A DNA stretch of 64,000 nt, from contig JAMWFC010000054.1 of assembly GCA_027475525.1 (NCBI GenBank), positions 1,232,468 through 1,296,467 of the forward strand, in the 5' to 3' direction. Every line of letters begins with the position of its first letter. The stretch's first letter is position 1. Shown one piece after another: positions 11,807 to 22,501 of the stretch. The notes under the pieces were generated by a model. That model ran no database searches, had not been told where the DNA came from, and saw only the letters and a program-made list of their open reading frames with translations. Position numbers and translations under genes: made by a program. Source of the DNA: Macrolepiota albuminosa. Lineage: Eukaryota; Basidiomycota; Agaricomycetes; Agaricales; Agaricaceae.

Positions 11807-12143
11807 ACTAGCTCACAATTGACTGTGTGTGACCTGCTAGAGTGTCTAGAGGCTGGAAATAATGGTGAATATGGATGTATTCCATATTTGCATATGAGCA
11901 TCAAGACTTTGTTCTCTCATCCTTTCCACCTTTTTTATGACATTTTGCAGAGCCAATGTGCTCTGCCCACCTTGTTGATGCTGTTAGTGTCAACTTTGAT
12001 CTATCCAAGAGTTTTCTCTTAAAGAGGGGGGGGGAAAGGTGGACCCCAGCACAAAATTTGAAAGGATGCATGGAAGGGGAGGATGGAATGACTATATAAA
12101 GTGGAGGACAACCTGACTAGGCAAGCAGACACAATGGATGATG

Positions 12144-12294
12144 ATGGCATCCCTCAAGAAGGAGGCACGGGAGTAAGAGGGATGAATTTCAAAGACGTGA
12201 CCAAGGTGTGACTTTAAGCGGTTGATTCACTTGACCATCTAGGTGGAGAACTCCAACCTCATCAACTGCGGTGATCTATCCTTTTCCTTTTACC
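12144..12294 (+). repeat. Split direct repeat A1
   Basis: Starts ATGGCATCCCTCAAGAAGG. It matches 17952-18083 except for an 18-bp insertion (about 12224-12243) and scattered substitutions. The copies diverge after ...TCCTTTTCCTTTTAC. TATATAAAG lies 50 bp upstream (12093) and may be a promoter element. Confidence 0.75.
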
Positions 12295-13758
12295 ATCGCA
12301 CTTTGTGGGGTTTTTCCAAGGCAAATTCATTGCACGCATGACAACTCACCCTAAGTGAGGAACAAGAAGAGGCAGAACCACGCCTTCACCATGGCCACTC
12401 TTACCATCCACGCTTAGCCCTGGAATAGCTAATATAACCTCGAGTGAACTCATGCCTGATGCCCCTTCTATGGCAGAAAGGACAGATAGAACAATGCTCA
12501 ATCCTGTAGGGATTGGGGGTACAGACAATCCGGCAGAGGTAAGAACAAGCACATATATGCACCTCAACAGCTCAACTTCTCCTTCCTTGGTGCCCACCTC
12601 AGGAACCAGCGAGGTTGTTGGCTCATCTAACCCCAACATTGTTGTCTTTCAGGCCACTCCTAGCAGACTTGAGGCGCATATGACGATGCCTTTGGTGGGG
12701 GTGGTGGAAAACTCTGTTCCTCTTTTGCAACCCAGACAATTGTTCGCGTCATATCCTGCTGAGCAGGTTGAGGAAGCTTGAGAAAGAGTTTGGGAGGTGA
12801 TACAAAGGCCTGGCACAAACCTTCCTGTGGGCAAGGACACTCCCAGGATTAGGATTCCTGCGACTCATCCTGCTCTTTCCCCTGCAGTCCCTCCAAGGAC
12901 TAAGCACCGTCATCCGGGCATTGACTCAGACAACACCCAGGAGCGGAACATTTCTCTATCTCCTGGGATGGTGGATGCCATTCTGTGGAATTCTGTTCCA
13001 TTGGGCCATGCCCCTCTTACACCTACTTGAGGCCGAACCAGGTCTATCTCTGGGGACCTGGAGACCTCTCCTCAAGAACTCTCTGCCAGACGTTTCTCTT
13101 CAGTGGATGCATATAGACACCAAAGGCGCAGCTCGTCCGCCAATACGTACTCCCCTGAACCCAATGTGAGGCTGTCTCCAGAGGAAAACATTCAGGTTGT
13201 GTCCCCCGTACGTGTCAACCAACTGCATGTCATAACCTTGATGGAGGATGTCCTTGTGAGCATCTTCAGTGACTTTGGCCACAGTGTGCCCCGCAAAGGT
13301 ACGCATTTACCACCCTTTGGCCATTTGTGCCAGCATTTACCACCCTTCGGCCATTTGTGCCACTTTCTCTTCTCTCGGCCACCTGTGCCACTTCTTTCCT
13401 TCCTGTTGGCTATTTGTGCCACCTTGGGGCCTATTGTGCCCCTATGCCATTCTGCTCTTTTCGCACCTCATTCTGATCAGAGGCCATTCGTGCACTCACA
13501 CTTTTCTTCTTCTTGAAGGTTAGAGGCCAGGCTTTGATGCCCTCATGTTTTTCTTCTGCACCATTGTTGCACCTATTTTTCCAAGCCTTTATTGCAGTCT
13601 TTCTCTGTCCAGGTTTCTCAGGCTCTTGGCTGCTGTGCTCTTGCCGGAGGCATGCTTTCATGCTCTTCTCTTTTTTTCCTTTCCCACTCTTTCTTTGTGG
13701 CCTTGCCTCACTGTATTGTTCTCTGCCTCAGAACTCCTTTGTTGTTTGTATGTGACAT
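12295..13758 (+). other. Ngaro 5' region with no supported gene
   Basis: GC-richer than the flanks; open frames at 12452-12781, 12797-13030 and 12921-13169 are Pro/Ser/Thr-rich and could be remains of an upstream part of the gag ORF. 13303-13435 is a diverged tandem repeat of about 30 bp built on GGCCATTTGTGCCA. Confidence 0.4.
13303..13435 (+). repeat. About 30-bp tandem repeat (GGCCATTTGTGCCA core)
   Basis: The first two units (13303 and 13333) are nearly identical and later units are diverged. It lies in the leader between A1 and the gag-like ORF of the Ngaro element. A shorter echo of this theme is the minisatellite at 7685-7837. Confidence 0.7.
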
Positions 13759-14853
13759 GTGACCATGATGTGGGTGTCACATCTCCTGTGTGTGCCCCAG
13801 CTTGCTTTCTCTCATCGGTCACATTCTCAGGAGGGTCACACGCACATCCCCCTCCCTTTTGTTCTGCCCCGCCGCCCTGTGGGCCCAGGCTTTTTCCTCG
13901 GTGACGGGTTTGAGGCCACCCAGCCTTGGGACTCTGCTCCAGACCCTTGCCCTTCTTGCTCTTTGCATGGGCGGCCTTCTCCTGTGGGCCGCCAGCTTTC
14001 TGCCGCAGACAAGGTCTTTCCCCACAAGGTGGTGTGCGTGCTTGAGCAGGGTATGCTTGAGTATATCCCCTTGGATCTCCTGACTGACATGGCCTGCCAT
14101 CGGGCAGCCTTGGAACCTCTGGCTCCCAAATCATCCTTCGTTATTGCCAATGGCAAGCTGCACCTCCCCAATGCATCCTTTGACTGCTCGAAGGAGTCCA
14201 CCCTCTCCTTTGATGACTGGTTTGGGGCCTCGGAGAATTTGGTGGCTGCTATGCATCTGCATCTTTGTGTGGATGGTGATGCTCATTCTGGCAGTGTTAT
14301 TGCCCAGGAGATTGCCAATTCGTTTGCCTCCCATTTCCGTTCCCTGAAGGACTTGCTGGACATGAGAGATTGCTTTAAGATCATCTTTGCATATGATCAT
14401 TGTCTGCATGCCATGTTTGTTCAGGACTCTCATACTTTTTGTATGGACCTCATTCATGACAATATTTGGCAGGAGTGCTGTGACCTTCAGCAGGCTTCCA
14501 TGGTCTCTTCCATGCATTCTTGTATTGCTGAACTGGAGGGCGCCTTGGCCCATGCAAACTCTGCCTCCTCTTCAGGTCAGCGTCGCAAGCCTTCCAAGAG
14601 CAAAAATCTGCCATGCCCTAAGCATGGCCGGTGCCTTAGTTGTGGCTCCATTGACCACAAGTTGCCAGCTTGTCGTGCAACCCCCCTCTTCCTCTGCCAT
14701 GAGAGAAATGCTTGGCGCACCCCCAGCGGGAATAGCATCTGCTTCGCTTTCAATGGTTCCTCCTCCTGCTCCCATGGTACCGATTGCACTCACACCCACT
14801 CTTGCTTGCTTTGCAGGTCCGCTGCCCATGTGGTGCAGGCCTGTGCTGCTTGA
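13759..14853 (+). CDS. Ngaro gag-like protein with C-terminal CCCH/CCHC-type zinc finger
   Basis: 364 codons, uninterrupted. The N-terminal third is Pro/Ser-rich; the middle (about residues 90-270) is helical and probably the capsid-like part. The C-terminal 90 residues are Cys/His-rich: CPKHGRCLSCGSIDHKLPAC, then a block FNGSSSCSHGTDCTHTHSC followed by LLCRSAAHVVQAC. Zinc fingers of the form C-x(5)-C-x(5)-C near the end of ORF1 are typical of basidiomycete Ngaro elements and would bind the element RNA. The frame stops 70 bases before the RT frame. The start at 13759 is simply the first ATG; homologues could begin further upstream. Confidence 0.65.
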   Translation: MTMMWVSHLLCVPQLAFSHRSHSQEGHTHIPLPFVLPRRPVGPGFFLGDGFEATQPWDSAPDPCPSCSLHGRPSPVGRQLSAADKVFPHKVVCVLEQGMLEYIPLDLLTDMACHRAALEPLAPKSSFVIANGKLHLPNASFDCSKESTLSFDDWFGASENLVAAMHLHLCVDGDAHSGSVIAQEIANSFASHFRSLKDLLDMRDCFKIIFAYDHCLHAMFVQDSHTFCMDLIHDNIWQECCDLQQASMVSSMHSCIAELEGALAHANSASSSGQRRKPSKSKNLPCPKHGRCLSCGSIDHKLPACRATPLFLCHERNAWRTPSGNSICFAFNGSSSCSHGTDCTHTHSCLLCRSAAHVVQACAA

Positions 14854-14923
14854 GTCTCTATTCCCCCTGTCCACCCCCCTCCTCGCCGATCAGTAGGAGG
14901 CAGCACTTACTGCTGCAGAGGCC

Positions 14924-16501
14924 TTGGACGTTTTTGTGCAGGTGCCGGAAGGCCTGCGCAGTGGTTTCAGCATTGGTTTGGATTCCTTCTCTCTTAGCAG
15001 CTCCTTTTCACCTCCTAATCATTTCCATTCTCCTGAGGCACATGCCTTTGTTGTTTCTAAGTACTCTCAGGAAATTTCTCTTGGCCGCGTGTCTCTGGGC
15101 TTTGATCCTTCTCTCGCTTTTGATCTCTTTGGTCATTTTTGCACTGCCCCTCTCAATGTGATTTCTAGCGTGGGGGGCAAACTTTGTGTAACTTTAGATC
15201 TGTCCTTTTCTCGCAATGATCCATCCATACCTTCCATCAACTCTCTCATGGATGCTTCCATCTTCAAGTGCAATTGGGGTACGTTTGCTGCCTACTGGCT
15301 GTTGGTTGCAGATGCTCCCCCTGGCATGCAGGTCACTGTTTTTGATGTAGATGCTGCCTTTCAAAACATTCCAACCAAACCTCATGATTGGCCACTCCTT
15401 GCTGTGACCATTGATGGCCTTATTCATTTTGATTTTTGCTTAAACTTTGGGGTTTCCACTGCTCCGGGAGTCTTTGGTTTGGTGGCAGATGCCATTGTTC
15501 AGCTTTTTCTCCACGCTGGTGTTGATGCCGTCCTCAAGTGGGTGGACGACTTTATCTTTTTCCGCTATCCAGTCTCCACTTTGGAACCCTTCAGTTATTC
15601 TTATGATGAATCCCTAATATGGTCAGTCGCAGCTGGTCTGGGGTGGCCTTGGGCCAAAGACAAACATTTTCCTTTTGTGGATTCCTTCTCTTACATTGGC
15701 TTCCTTTGGTCACTGGCTCGCAAAACGGTTGAGCTTCCCCACCAGAAGCGTATCAAGTATTTGGATAAGTTATCTGATTGGCGCCCTGGTGCCAGCATTT
15801 CCTTATGTTTCACCAAATCCCTTATTGGGACTCTCAATCATGTTTGTTTGGTCGTCCCAGAGGGTCATAGTCATCTCCCTTCCCTTTATGCCTTTCGAGC
15901 TGGATTTCCTTGCAATGCCCATCCTTTCCTTTGCCATCGTGTGGAAACAACCATTCTCACAGATATTCAATGGTGGCGATCCAAACTATCTGATGGTTGG
16001 TGTGGTCAGCATATTTTGAAACCCCCCGATCCATTGCCTTGCTCCCTTTTTGTTGACGCTTCCATGTCTTGGGGAATTGGACTTGTCCTTGATAATCGTT
16101 GGCTTGCTTGGAAGTTGAAAGCTGGTTGGAAGAGGGATGGCAGAGACATCGGCTGGGTGGAGATGGTAGCTGTGGACCTGGCCATCCATACCTTGGTCTC
16201 TTTGAGTTTTGAGCATTGCCATGTCATTCTTCGTTCTGACAACACAGGGGTCGTCGGTGCCCTTTCAGCGGGACAGTCATGCAATTCAGAGCAGAATCTT
16301 GTTTTACAGCACATTGTTGATGAGTTTCAATGTCATCACATATGGCTGACGGTCACCTGGGTTCCAAGTGAAGCGAACTTAGCAGATGGACCTTCTCAGG
16401 GTCTGTTTCCTGACTGTCACACCCTATACCCCTTTCCTCCTCCTGTACCTCAGTATCTGCACCCCTTTGTTCACAATTCTGTACAGTTTGACAAGGCATG
16501 A
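14924..16501 (+). CDS. Ngaro reverse transcriptase - RNase H
   Basis: 525 codons without a stop. RT blocks: FDVDAAFQNIP (about residue 140, first catalytic Asp), LNFGVSTAPGVFG (about 175), and KWVDDFIFFRYP (about 205), whose VDD holds the two other catalytic Asp. RNase H follows: LFVDASMSWGIGLVLD (about 375), GWVEMVAVDLAI (the Glu), LRSDNTGVVGAL (about 435) and SEANLADGPSQG (about 485). The (K/H)WVDDFIFFR form, and RNase H directly followed by a tyrosine recombinase, mark DIRS/Ngaro elements rather than gypsy or copia. The catalytic residues look intact. The last four bases overlap the next ORF (ATGA). Confidence 0.85.
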   Translation: MDVFVQVPEGLRSGFSIGLDSFSLSSSFSPPNHFHSPEAHAFVVSKYSQEISLGRVSLGFDPSLAFDLFGHFCTAPLNVISSVGGKLCVTLDLSFSRNDPSIPSINSLMDASIFKCNWGTFAAYWLLVADAPPGMQVTVFDVDAAFQNIPTKPHDWPLLAVTIDGLIHFDFCLNFGVSTAPGVFGLVADAIVQLFLHAGVDAVLKWVDDFIFFRYPVSTLEPFSYSYDESLIWSVAAGLGWPWAKDKHFPFVDSFSYIGFLWSLARKTVELPHQKRIKYLDKLSDWRPGASISLCFTKSLIGTLNHVCLVVPEGHSHLPSLYAFRAGFPCNAHPFLCHRVETTILTDIQWWRSKLSDGWCGQHILKPPDPLPCSLFVDASMSWGIGLVLDNRWLAWKLKAGWKRDGRDIGWVEMVAVDLAIHTLVSLSFEHCHVILRSDNTGVVGALSAGQSCNSEQNLVLQHIVDEFQCHHIWLTVTWVPSEANLADGPSQGLFPDCHTLYPFPPPVPQYLHPFVHNSVQFDKA

Positions 16502-17715
16502 TCCTCATCGCTGGTGCCTTCACCATTATGTGTCATTGTAGTCCTAGTCAGCCACTTGTAGTCACCTTTAATACCATGCATGGTTTCCATTCCTCTTGTT
16601 CGATCATGCCCCATACTTGTTACATCTCTTTGTTGCCTCAACCCAGGGGCCTTGCCCATTTCTCCCCTTGCACTACGCACTCAGAACCTTCCCATATTCT
16701 TAGGCCTGGTCTTCTGTCCCATTCCAATCACTGCCTGCCTTCAGATCTTGTAGCTTTCCCAAATAGAGTTATCTGTCATGCTTGGGCTGAATCCACCACA
16801 GAAAAGTACTCTTCTGCCATTAGAGAATTCCTGCTTTTCTGTGAGAAGTGGTCTATTCCTCTGGAATCTGCTTTGCCGGCTTCAGGAGAGGTTCTCAAGT
16901 TTTATGCAGCATCCATGGCAGGCTCCAATGCTGGCTCAACTGCTGCTAACAAACTGGCAGGCCTGAGGTCGTGGCACATTCAGAACAATATGCCATGGAA
17001 TGGTTCTATCCGATTGAAGTACACTATCAAAGGTACAGAGAACCTGTGCCCTCCCACCTCCTTTTGCCCCAAACAACCCCCTGTCTCTTGGAATATGCTA
17101 CTCGTTATTTGAAGTTGCCTTGACTTAGCGTTGCCAATTCATGCATGTATCTGGGCTGCCATCACGACCATGTTCTGGGATCAGATCCGTTTGGGGGAAT
17201 TCTTGCCACCAAGGGAAGAGAATTTCAACTCTGACGTCTTGCCAAAATGGAGTAGTTTCTCCAAGCCTAATCAAAATGGTTCCAGGAAATTGCACCTTCC
17301 TAGGACTAAGCATGGAGGCATCAAGGGAGAAAATGTCATCATTTGTAGACAGTTGACAGAAGTGGATCCTATTTGGGCATTGAAGAACCACGCAAAAGTT
17401 AATGGCGGTTCTCTTGATGACCCTATTGCCTGCTACCACGCTTCAAACAATTGCCGTCTGGGTCTCACGACCAGAAAACTCTTGAAAATTATTAATCCAA
17501 TTATTATCGAGGCCGGTTTCCCTCAGATCAGCAGCCATTGTTTCCAGATTGGTGGAACTACTTGCTTACTATTGATGGGAGTGGCTCCCGACATTGTTAA
17601 AATGCTGGGAAGATGGACTTCTGACTCGTTCCTGAGATATTGGTGTTCCTTGGAGCTTATTGCACCTCTTTATCTGGAATTTTTACAACTGTTACTCCCT
17701 TTTTTCGATTCTTAG
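16498..17715 (+). pseudogene. Ngaro tyrosine recombinase, frameshifted and lacking the HxxR arginine
   Basis: The first part (16498-17112) has the SAM-like N-terminal domain: WAESTTEKYSSAIREFLLFC and ASGEVLKFYAASMAG. The catalytic part is in a different frame (17131-17715): IRLGEF supplies the first Arg, HCFQIGG is the HxxR motif with Arg replaced by Gln (CGG to CAG would do it), and GRWTSDSFLRYW carries the nucleophile Tyr. Between 17085 and 17125 two frame changes are needed to connect the halves (the intervening EYATRYLKLP is in the third frame). The enzyme would cut and rejoin the circular cDNA during integration; this copy is inactive on two counts. The start ATG overlaps the stop of the RT ORF. 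Confidence 0.8.
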
Positions 17716-17790
17716 CCACTTGGGATGGGTGTCATTGCTTCATGCCTTTTTGATTGGAGTCATCTCCCTGTTCGCTCCTGCAGCTGGATG

Positions 17791-17952
17791 GGATTCAGGG
17801 ATTTACCCTTTGCTCTCAGATGACCCCCTATTTTGTACTCTGCCTGAAGGTCGATTACATATACCCATCACTGGAACATCATGTGTAGTATGCAATGACA
17901 TATGATTGTTACAATTTGGACTACATATAGGTGCACCGGAGCAAGCACAAAA
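17791..17952 (+). repeat. Split direct repeat B1
   Basis: GGATTCAGGGATTTACCC...GCAAGCACAAAA, 162 bp. Nearly identical to B2 (18268-18428), with about 10 substitutions. It begins 75 bp after the recombinase stop and abuts A2. Confidence 0.85.
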
Positions 17953-18267
17953 TGGCATCCCTTGAGAAGGAGGCACAGGAGTAAGAGGGATGAATTTCGA
18001 AGACGTGACCAAGGTGTGACTTTAAGTGGTTGATGGAGAACTCCAACCTCATCAACCATGGTGATCTATCCTTTTCCTTTTACCCACCCTCCCAGTTCCC
18101 TTTTCACTTGCTTCTCTTGTTTAGATATATTACATTCTCAGATATAATAACCATCTCTGATAACACATGGTTACACCTTCTCCCATTCATTGCTCCTATA
18201 TTTTAATTTACATCACATCTTCATTATTACACAGTCATTTGTTAGTTCACATTCCGTTCCTTCAGGG
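17953..18267 (+). repeat. Split direct repeat A2
   Basis: The 5' 130 bp match A1; the remainder (18084-18267) has no detectable match near A1, so either A1 is truncated or the A2 segment acquired extra sequence. The B1-A2-B2 order is the Ngaro signature. Confidence 0.75.
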
Positions 18268-18428
18268 GATTCAGGGATTTACCCTTTGCTCTCAGATGAC
18301 CCCCTATTTCGTACTCTGCCCGAAGGTCAATTACATATACCCATCACTGGAACGTCGTGTGTAGTACACAATGACATATGATTGTTACAATTTGGACTAC
18401 ATATAGGCGCACCGGAGCAAGCACAAAA
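18268..18428 (+). repeat. Split direct repeat B2
   Basis: 161-bp copy of B1 forming the outer right end of the Ngaro element. Similarity ends at GCACAAAA. Confidence 0.85.
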
Positions 18429-18527
18429 AGGAGCCTTAGCGATGAAGGAGTACATTACTGGAGTGAGCACCACTGTAGAAATTTTTTTTTCTTCTTTCAG
18501 ATTGGTATCTAATCTCAAAAGGGGGTA

Positions 18528-18699
18528 TGTAACAGAGTAGGCTGTCACAGCCTATGATTTGGTCACACTTGTTATAGTAACTCTTTAGTCTTTATTCTTT
18601 ACCAGTTTCTACGCTTGTGTAGTTGCCATTCTTGCTATAGAATTGGATCATATGCACTTGGAACACTAAGGAACTGAACTCAACTCATACATTGTTACA
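18528..18699 (+). repeat. 3' LTR of the 172-bp-LTR element
   Basis: TGTAACAGAG...ATTGTTACA, preceded by the purine tract AAAAGGGGGTA and followed by the CAAAA duplication. Confidence 0.8.
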
Positions 18700-18934
18700 C
18701 AAAAGCTCAACTCATTTAAATTTGAGCTCAAGTTTCATATAAATAGTAGCTAAAATTTCTCTCTCTGCTTCAGTAATTGTGCTATTGGTCTCTGTTTGAC
18801 TATTCAATTTTATAAACAGATATTGACAAACTATACTGTAGACCTCGGTATTGCCGTGCACTGCAGCGGCCCATCCCTATTGATCTAAAAGTACAGTAAG
18901 TCTCCTATCACAATAATAAATATGTTTGAGTACT

Positions 18935-19088
18935 CACCCTCAGTCTCGTAACAATCGACTGAGGGTGCCGTCCATGTAACGTATCTCTATATACTTGTAC
19001 CACGAGACAATCACCCTCAGTCTCGTAACAATCGACTGAGGGTGCCGTCCATGTAACGTATCTCTATATACTTGTACCACGAGACAAT
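18935..19088. repeat. Perfect 77-bp tandem duplication carrying a CACCCTCAGTC palindrome
   Basis: Copies 18935-19011 and 19012-19088 are identical. Each starts with CACCCTCAGTC, an 11-nt spacer, and GACTGAGGGTG. The palindrome itself matches those in the copia LTRs. The 77-bp duplication is probably an assembly join, so count one palindrome here. The surrounding 18.7-19.3 kb may be a relic of a further copia-type LTR. Confidence 0.75.
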
Positions 19089-20470
19089 GGCCATTGTCTG
19101 GTCAGGGTGGCCAGACAAAGCAGAGGTGGCCGGTCCGGTGAATATCTGTGGTGGCCCAGGCAATTCTAATTCTAACAGACGTATTACACCATATATATGA
19201 CACAGCTATTCCACGAAGAGAATCAAACATTTGATGCATAGCGGGGCGGTACATCAATTGCAGAGACAGATATCCTATTGATCAGTCACGTACATCTCTG
19301 TTGAATCACCTCGCTGTCAAGTTAGTAAGCTTCTAATTAGACACTTGATCATCAACACGGCAACAGCCTAATTAGCCAGGCATATTACAGACAATAGCAA
19401 TTGGGAATTACAACGGTGACCAATAGCAGCGTACTATACAAGGCGGGTCGTGTGTAACGTCATAGCTAGTAATCTAGCACGGTAGAACGATTCAAGAAGG
19501 TGCTTGCCATTTGTGCACGTAGACCTAAACAACAACCCTATACCACTTGGGTGCAGCCTTGACATCAAGGGCGATACGAAAGGCGTCAACGAGTTTCATA
19601 TCATTCGCACTGTCCATGTCCTCCTGGGTCTTGTTGCTCGCAAGAACAAAACATCATTCGAAACGCCTCCGGCATTTCAAGGTAGGATCGTGCACTGTAG
19701 CGAATTGCCCCGTTCCCGACCCAAATCGCCTCCGATATACCCCAACAGTTCCCCAAGTACCCGCATCCCGTACCCGGCCCTCGGCCATTACCCTATACAC
19801 TGTCCCTAACACTCACACTTCAGTCTGCGTTTTCTGACACTCTGCACCACCTTTCTCAGGACCTTCGCCTTGTCTGTGAACACGCTCACGCTTTCGTGCA
19901 CGCCCATTGGCATGAGCGTACTAAACAGCTCGGGACCAGTCGTGCGCTGCACATCTGGCGCACCTTATACCTCTTGTATGGACATTGGATACGCGATAAC
20001 GAGCCCATCGATCTTAGGAAGCGACGCAAATGCGGGAACTAGGGCCTGGTAGATCAAGCTGTCCTCGCGGGAGAGTTTAAGGATCGAACGAACAATCAAT
20101 GTCCTCAAGAAATCCGACCCTCCGGGTTCGGACTCAATAAAACAGATTTATGCACCCAGTACGTGTTGTGCCTTTCTGCGAAAGTCATAATCAATTATTC
20201 GGTTATCCAAGCTTCATTCAAATGCTCAAACATTTTTATAGTATTTCCCAATCTTACTCTCGATCCACGGTTTTCGTCGCCCTTTTGTAGTTGCATTGCT
20301 AACGTCTCCGTCTCTTTATTTTCTCTCCATGTTTCTCTCCTCTCTTCGGACGATTCTTCCTGCTCCTTGGTTCTCTTTGACGTACCGGGTGAATTAGTAG
20401 AATAGATATTTCCACTATCGTTGTACCTGTGTCGTCTATTTCGGCATAAAAATCGCATATATGCATATAT
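19089..20470. other. GC-richer host-like stretch, no identified gene
   Basis: Sequence from about 19480 to 20150 looks like former coding DNA: the plus-strand frame 19504-19809 and the frame through 19820-20030 (HHLSQDLRLVCEHAHAFVHA, then LYLLYGHWIRDNEPIDLRKR) have balanced composition, but neither matches a family I know. 20155-20470 is probably the 3' flank of the ankyrin gene, which ends at 20503. Confidence 0.3.
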
Positions 20471-20502
20471 ATTCAATCGAGTTCCATGGTTAGAATGCGA
20501 GA

Positions 20503-22501
20503 TTATGGTGTCTCTGGATTCACAGTGTGAGATGTCATCCCATATGGGGCGAGCCGCACAGTCTGGTAATGTTCCAAGTACTCGACAAGTGTGTCGCTGC
20601 CTCTGCTGCGCGCAACCTCAAGCAATGTCTCCCCGTTAGCATCCTTGACCGTCCTATCCCATCCGCGGTCAAGAAAAAGCGCCACTCTTTCCGGTTCCAT
20701 GTAGAATCCGAAAAATATCCACGAAGCGTAACTTGATACTTGGGGACCATGATCCAAAAGGTATACCAGAATATCAGAGTTTCCCCTTAGAATGGCATCG
20801 TCAAGTGCTGTAAATCGGGAGTGTGATCGCGCAGATATCAGAGCTGGCTCTCGTTCAACAAGGGCATTGACCACATCCAGATTGCCTGCGCATGTTGCAT
20901 GATGCAAAGCGGTCTGACCATCAACATCACGACACTCAAGGTCTATTCCTCGATGCACCAATTCAAGAAAGTCTTTTGCATCACCATTATACATACATGA
21001 ATGCAAGAACTTCATGTTCCGGTCACTGCCATATTTAAATAGGTCGGGACCGCCCAAATCCAGAAGCCACCGAGATAGGATACGATGCTTGTCTCCAAGT
21101 GCCTTTCGTTAAGCAGAATACAGTATATCCCTTATCTGTACTTGCAAATACTTGAAGCCAGCAGTAGGTTCGTCTAGCAGAGTCATGTCATCAAAGGTCG
21201 TCATGAAAGTTTTAATCAGTCGGCCATGTATGTTGTTTCCAATATCGTCCTCCACGGAAGATACCGAATACGTATCTGGCAATCTTAATAAAGAATATTC
21301 GACTGCACAGAGAAGATGACTTTTTCCTGAGCTTGTACTCGGAGGACGGTGGGAACGCCGTTCTTTATGTGAAGACCATTCATAAAGCAAGCCACAAGTC
21401 CCCTCAATGACAATTTCTTTGACAAAGCGGTTAGATGAGTTGTTGAAGACCCAGTCCAAGGAGTTGTAAGGGAGAATATCATCTGGATGTGACTGCTCCA
21501 AAACTGCATCAAGCTCTGCTTTTTTCAGACGCTGCCTTGGCATCCGTTGTGGTCGCAACATTTGTAGTAGAAATTCGCGACCATAGGTATTAGTGAGCAT
21601 ATTCCAGAGGGGCATGCAGTTCCACCTCGTCATAATAAAAGCGAACATTAGGAGTCGAGCTAGAAGGAATATGAATGGGATACGGTAGGGACAGGCCAAA
21701 TAAAATGCGGGGAGCGCTGAGGATACGACGTAGAAGAGAAATGTGACAGCAGTGATCCCAACAACGATTCCGTATATTGGACGGGACAACTGCGAGACAT
21801 AGACGGCAAGTCCTGCCAGGAAAATGGCGACTGAGCAATGTAGGATTAATGGGAGAATTTCAATGATTTTCCCGAGTTTCCATTTCGCCAGTCCCTCAAA
21901 GCGGAATTAACGGATCAAAGCGCGAGTTTTGGCGTCGCCAGAAACCGTTGCAGTATAGGCCTGTACACTGTGTTAGACGACCTAAAAAGAGGGCAAAAGA
22001 ATAACAAACTTGGATCCATTGTTTGGCTAGAACTGACAGCAGGGCAGTCGACAACGAGAGAGCGAGACTGGTAAAAAGAAGTCCATTCACCCATGCATCT
22101 TTGGAAGTGTGCGTCCGGCTTTCGGGACCTAGCGTTGCTGCAGGCACAGCATTGATGCTCGATTCATTTCCGGCGGCTCTCAATAATTGGTTGGTTTCGA
22201 CGAGGAGAGACACCATAATTTGCGCGTTGTCTGGTTGGAGCACTTGAGACGTCTGAGCGACAAACGTAGTTACGACTGCCGAGAAGAGTGCAGCCTGTCT
22301 TGAACTTAGGAAGACATCTAGGGATATACGTCCATCAAAACTCACAAAAACGAGGAGACTTTCGAGGATGCTCTGAAAGCCTTCAATCATGTCCGCATCA
22401 TGACTCTCTGCTTCGTCAAGATAGACATTCCACACGCGCGCATTCTCTTTTGCTTCTTCTCCAAGTTTGTCAGGACTGTACATCTCTGTGTAATCGTATT
22501 T
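20503..22501 (-). pseudogene. DUF6535 - ankyrin repeat protein, broken by a nonsense codon
   Basis: Minus strand. The first recognisable exon (22483 down to 22010) starts MYSPDKLGEEAKENARVWNV and contains TTFVAQTSQVLQPDNAQIMV, the DUF6535 signature, then SLSTALLSVLAKQWIQ. A 49-bp intron fits 22009-21961 (GTTTGT...CTAAC...ACAG). The next exon reads DAKTRALIR-stop-FRFEGLAKWKLG: the stop TAA at 21907-21909 replaces what is normally Gln (CAA to TAA). It continues through two or three hydrophobic helices to about 21145, a short possible intron, then an ankyrin domain (21090-20503) with GQTALHHATCAGNLDVVNAL and FTALDDAILRGNSDILVYLL. Upstream of Met 22483 the frame is closed by TAA at 22499-22501, perhaps a one-base deletion. 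22694-22777 might be a first exon (MQTNQGMIKHED..., donor GTAACT). DUF6535 proteins are expanded in Agaricomycetes; their function is unknown. Confidence 0.8.

Larger units (their letters stand above)
12144..18428 (+). mobile_element. Ngaro-like tyrosine-recombinase retrotransposon with split direct repeats
   Basis: Layout is A1 (12144-12294), gag-like ORF (13759-14853), RT/RNase H ORF (14924-16501), tyrosine recombinase (16498-17715), B1 (17791-17952), A2 (17953-18267), B2 (18268-18428). Split direct repeats and a tyrosine recombinase in place of a DDE integrase define the Ngaro branch of DIRS-order elements, known from basidiomycetes. No target duplication is seen, as expected for this integration mechanism. 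The element sits inside the 172-bp-LTR element. The recombinase is frameshifted and lacks one catalytic residue, so this copy should be immobile. Confidence 0.8.
10046..18699 (+). mobile_element. LTR retroelement with 172-bp LTRs, CAAAA duplication, interior mostly replaced
   Basis: Identical-length LTRs at 10046-10217 and 18528-18699 both read TGTAACAGAG...ATTGTTACA with 7-nt terminal inverted repeats. They are flanked by CAAAA at 10041-10045 and 18700-18704. A purine tract (AAAAGGGGGTA) abuts the right LTR, which sets the element orientation as plus. No coding region belonging to it can be recognised; its interior now holds a solo LTR4 (11309-11806) and the Ngaro-like element (12144-18428). 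It may have been a short non-autonomous element to begin with. Confidence 0.75.

Noticed and set aside
13658..14134. Minus-strand 158-codon frame and other frames antisense to the Ngaro ORFs
   Set aside because: Composition is that of a shadow of the plus-strand gag frame, which has the zinc-finger motifs.
18935..19088. Two palindromes in tandem as a designed double operator
   Set aside because: The second copy is part of a perfect 77-bp duplication like six others, so it is most likely an assembly join.
20155..20476. Small ORFs at 20163-20405 plus and 20195-20476 minus
   Set aside because: Both lie in the 3' flank of the ankyrin gene, overlap one another and have no motif.
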